A stretch of 64,000 nucleotides of DNA from Spinellus fusiger (taxonomy: Eukaryota > Mucoromycota > Mucoromycetes > Mucorales > Phycomycetaceae), in assembly GCA_025094145.1 (NCBI GenBank), contig JALLLS010000065.1:62001-126000 (forward strand), given 5' to 3'. How positions within the stretch are numbered: position 1 is the first letter of the stretch; the number at the start of each line of letters is the position of its first letter. Of the stretch, positions 62,116-64,000 are shown in pieces. The notes under the pieces are model-generated. The model made no database searches. It worked only from the letters and a program-made list of their open reading frames with translations, and was not told the DNA's origin. The position numbers and the translations under genes are program-made.

Positions 62116-64000
62116 ATGACTCACCAAGAAATAGATTCAAAAGAACCAGGACCCTTCCCAATAATAGCACCGCCATGGATACAAACACGGACAGCTACCT
62201 CTTCTACTACCAAAGACGCGTATACTTCTTCTCAACAAGACATGACACTTGCTGATGTTGACCTTGTCATTGTTTTTAAGTTTCCTACTCACTCCCACCT
62301 CATCTCGAAACAGCAGCTAGAAATACAAGTGACAAGGGCTCTTGAGAATATTTCTTGTCAACTGAAAAAGGTGGGGCTCCTATTCCATATAAAACCTGGC
62401 AAAGACACAGGTGTGTTGCTTGTCATGGTAGGATGTCCTTTGCTCTTACTTGAAACCCTTGTCAAAAGAGAACGGTACAGTTTCTCACTTTATTTAAAGA
62501 GAGTAAAAGTAAAAGGAAGATCCTTCTACAAAGAGAAGGAATAGCCTATCCACAACCACCCTACCTATGGTATAAGCAATAGTAATAACAGTACATCTTT
62601 GTATGTTGTGTTTATATATATTATATATTACATATTACATATATTATTAGTATGCGTGATTTCTTATTAGGCGTAAGGGCAGAAGATATCGACATGTCCC
62701 AAGTCACAAAAGCTGAACGACAGAGGCTTATTTATGATCTAATTACAATGCCAAGTACAGAAGGAGGGGCCAATATTTCTTCCCTGACCGATGAGTATGT
62801 GGATAGTATTATGCCTCTTCATGATGAAGCATTTAACAAAGTGAGTGATAAAAAGAAGCCCCTCTCCCCCTTTTTCTCTTTCTCCAAACCTATAAGAAAA
62901 ACACCCAATGGATCATTCTAAGAATGAAAGAATAAATAAATAATACACTAGACTTGGATTCATGCATGGTCCAAAAAGTGGAGAATTGACGATCAAAACA
63001 TTAACAGCATTCGAGACCAGTTTGGAGAAAAGGCAGGAACACTGTTTATTCTTATTGAATCACTTATTGAAGAATAGATTGCTTATTACTTTGCCTTTGT
63101 TCAAAACTACCTTGTATGGCTCAGTGTTCCTTCTGTCTTGGGTATCTTCACTTATTTCACTCATGACAATACACTGGCCCTTGGGTATTCATTCGCCATG
63201 ATTCTGTGGTCTCTTCTCTTTATTGAGATGTGGAAGCGTAAAGAAAAAACACTGGCAATAGCATGGGGTACACGAGGCTGTTCAAAGCATGATAAGAGAC
63301 GAGCAGATTACGGGGGTGATGGTACGGTGTTTGATGAAGTCACAGGTGAAGAAACACCTTTTGTTAAGCCATGGAAGCTAATTGTACGTCGTGCATTGGC
63401 CATTCCTGGAGTGACATTGGGTGCAGTTCTATTGAGTGCTATTGTTGGTGTTGTGTTTTTGATCCAGCTATTTTTGCATGAATACTACACAGGCCCCTTT
63501 GGATTTGTATTGGTAAGTGGGATGGGGCATTGCGTCTGTATTCATCAATTGTCTGTTGAGGTAGCATTATGCACCTACACTAGGCTATGTGTTGCTGATT
63601 CCTACCATGTCGACTCTATATACAAAATGGGTCCGTCTATTGAATAACTGGGAGATGCATAAAACAGAGGCATCTTGGGAACAAAGCTATACACAAAAGA
63701 TCTTTATTGCTAACTTTCTTGTGGGCTATCTCTCCCTTGTAAGTGTCTATAGTCATCTGAATGTCATTTGCTCACTGATGCTGTTGATGCTTGATTGATA
63801 AAGTTCATTACTGCTTGGATCTATATTCCTTTTGGTGATCACGTACTGCCTTACCTGTCTGAATATAATATCAGTCATGAGCATAAAAAGGTAGACTTTG
63901 TGCGATTGAAAGCACAGTTGGTCTATTTTGTGGTATCAGGTCAAATCGTGGGGTTTGTGACTGAGATGGTGGTGCCTTTTGCCATGAGACGCCTTATGCC
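62116..64000 (+). CDS. Anoctamin/TMEM16 (Ist2-like) membrane protein, 3' truncated by the window
   Basis: Predicted exons are 62116-62474, 62651-62840, 62952-63032, 63078-63512, 63565-63738 and 63804 to beyond 64000. The N-terminal cytosolic domain contains RMRDFLLGVRAEDIDM and ERQRLIYDLITMPSTEGGA, typical of fungal Ist2/TMEM16. The anoctamin core follows: IRDQFGEK, YYFAFVQNYLVWLSVPSVLG, LALGYSFAMILWSLLFIEMW, a loop with EETPFVKPW, GAVLLSAIVGVVFLIQLFL, LGYVLLIPTMSTLYTKWV, FIANFLVGYL and FITAWIYIPFGDHVLPYL. Such proteins are lipid scramblases or ER-plasma-membrane tethers. One junction needs a GC-AG intron (63033-63077) to avoid an in-frame TAG. The rest of the transmembrane domain and the C-terminus lie outside the window. 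Confidence 0.85.

Overview
The window looks like nuclear DNA of an early-diverging fungus, most likely Mucoromycota (Mucorales-like). The evidence is AT-rich intergenic DNA, compact protein-coding genes with many short GT-AG introns (about 42-440 nt), a fused fungal-type NADH-glutamate synthase, a fungal Hsf1-type factor, a fungal PUF protein with RRM domains, and DDE transposases of the Tc1/mariner superfamily. No rRNA, tRNA or CRISPR array was recognised. Exon boundaries were worked out by hand from reading frame, splice consensus and family conservation, so they are predictions.

Layout. 0.3-3.3 kb: heat-shock transcription factor. 5.0-11.5 kb: glutamate synthase (GLT1). 12.7-14.5 kb: a thioredoxin-like protein and a membrane-anchored short-chain dehydrogenase, both +. 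15.7-19.1 kb: a small multi-pass membrane protein and a tandem AAA+ ATPase, both -, sharing a 440-bp divergent promoter region with a Cdc20/Cdh1-like WD40 protein (+, 19.6-21.9 kb). 23.6-25.2 kb: class-III aminotransferase. 25.3-33.5 kb: two near-identical inverted copies of a dead Tc1-like element flanking a very Gln-rich zinc-finger-like gene. 33.6-37.8 kb: sorting nexin 4-like and dihydroxyacid dehydratase (ILV3), both -. 37.8-45.8 kb: gene-poor, with older Tc1-like remains. 45.8-49.2 kb: RRM-PUF RNA-binding protein. 52.2-53.1 kb: dual-specificity phosphatase. 55.2-61.8 kb: a 6.6-kb inverted-repeat composite transposon. 62.1 kb to the edge: anoctamin/Ist2-like protein, truncated by the window.

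GLT1, ILV3 and the aminotransferase are amino-acid/nitrogen metabolism genes. HSF, the Gln-rich zinc-finger protein and the PUF protein are regulators. The Cdc20-like protein and the AAA ATPase are proteostasis or cell-cycle candidates. I see no operon-like functional cluster; neighbours are simply close.

The most unusual object is the composite at 55197-61801. Two apparently identical 2,523-bp arms in inverted orientation each carry a broken IS630/Tc1-like transposase plus the 5' part of a second gene. They face a 1,559-bp centre where two highly diverged versions of that second gene (a PD-(D/E)XK nuclease-like family by my reading) begin abruptly. The whole unit has one pair of terminal inverted ends flanked by TA, as if mobilised as one transposon. 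Other points of interest are a natural Walker-B Glu-to-Gln change in the second AAA domain, a Cdc20-like protein without a recognisable C-box or IR tail, a putative GC-AG intron, and long Gln-Ala dipeptide tracts in two separate genes.
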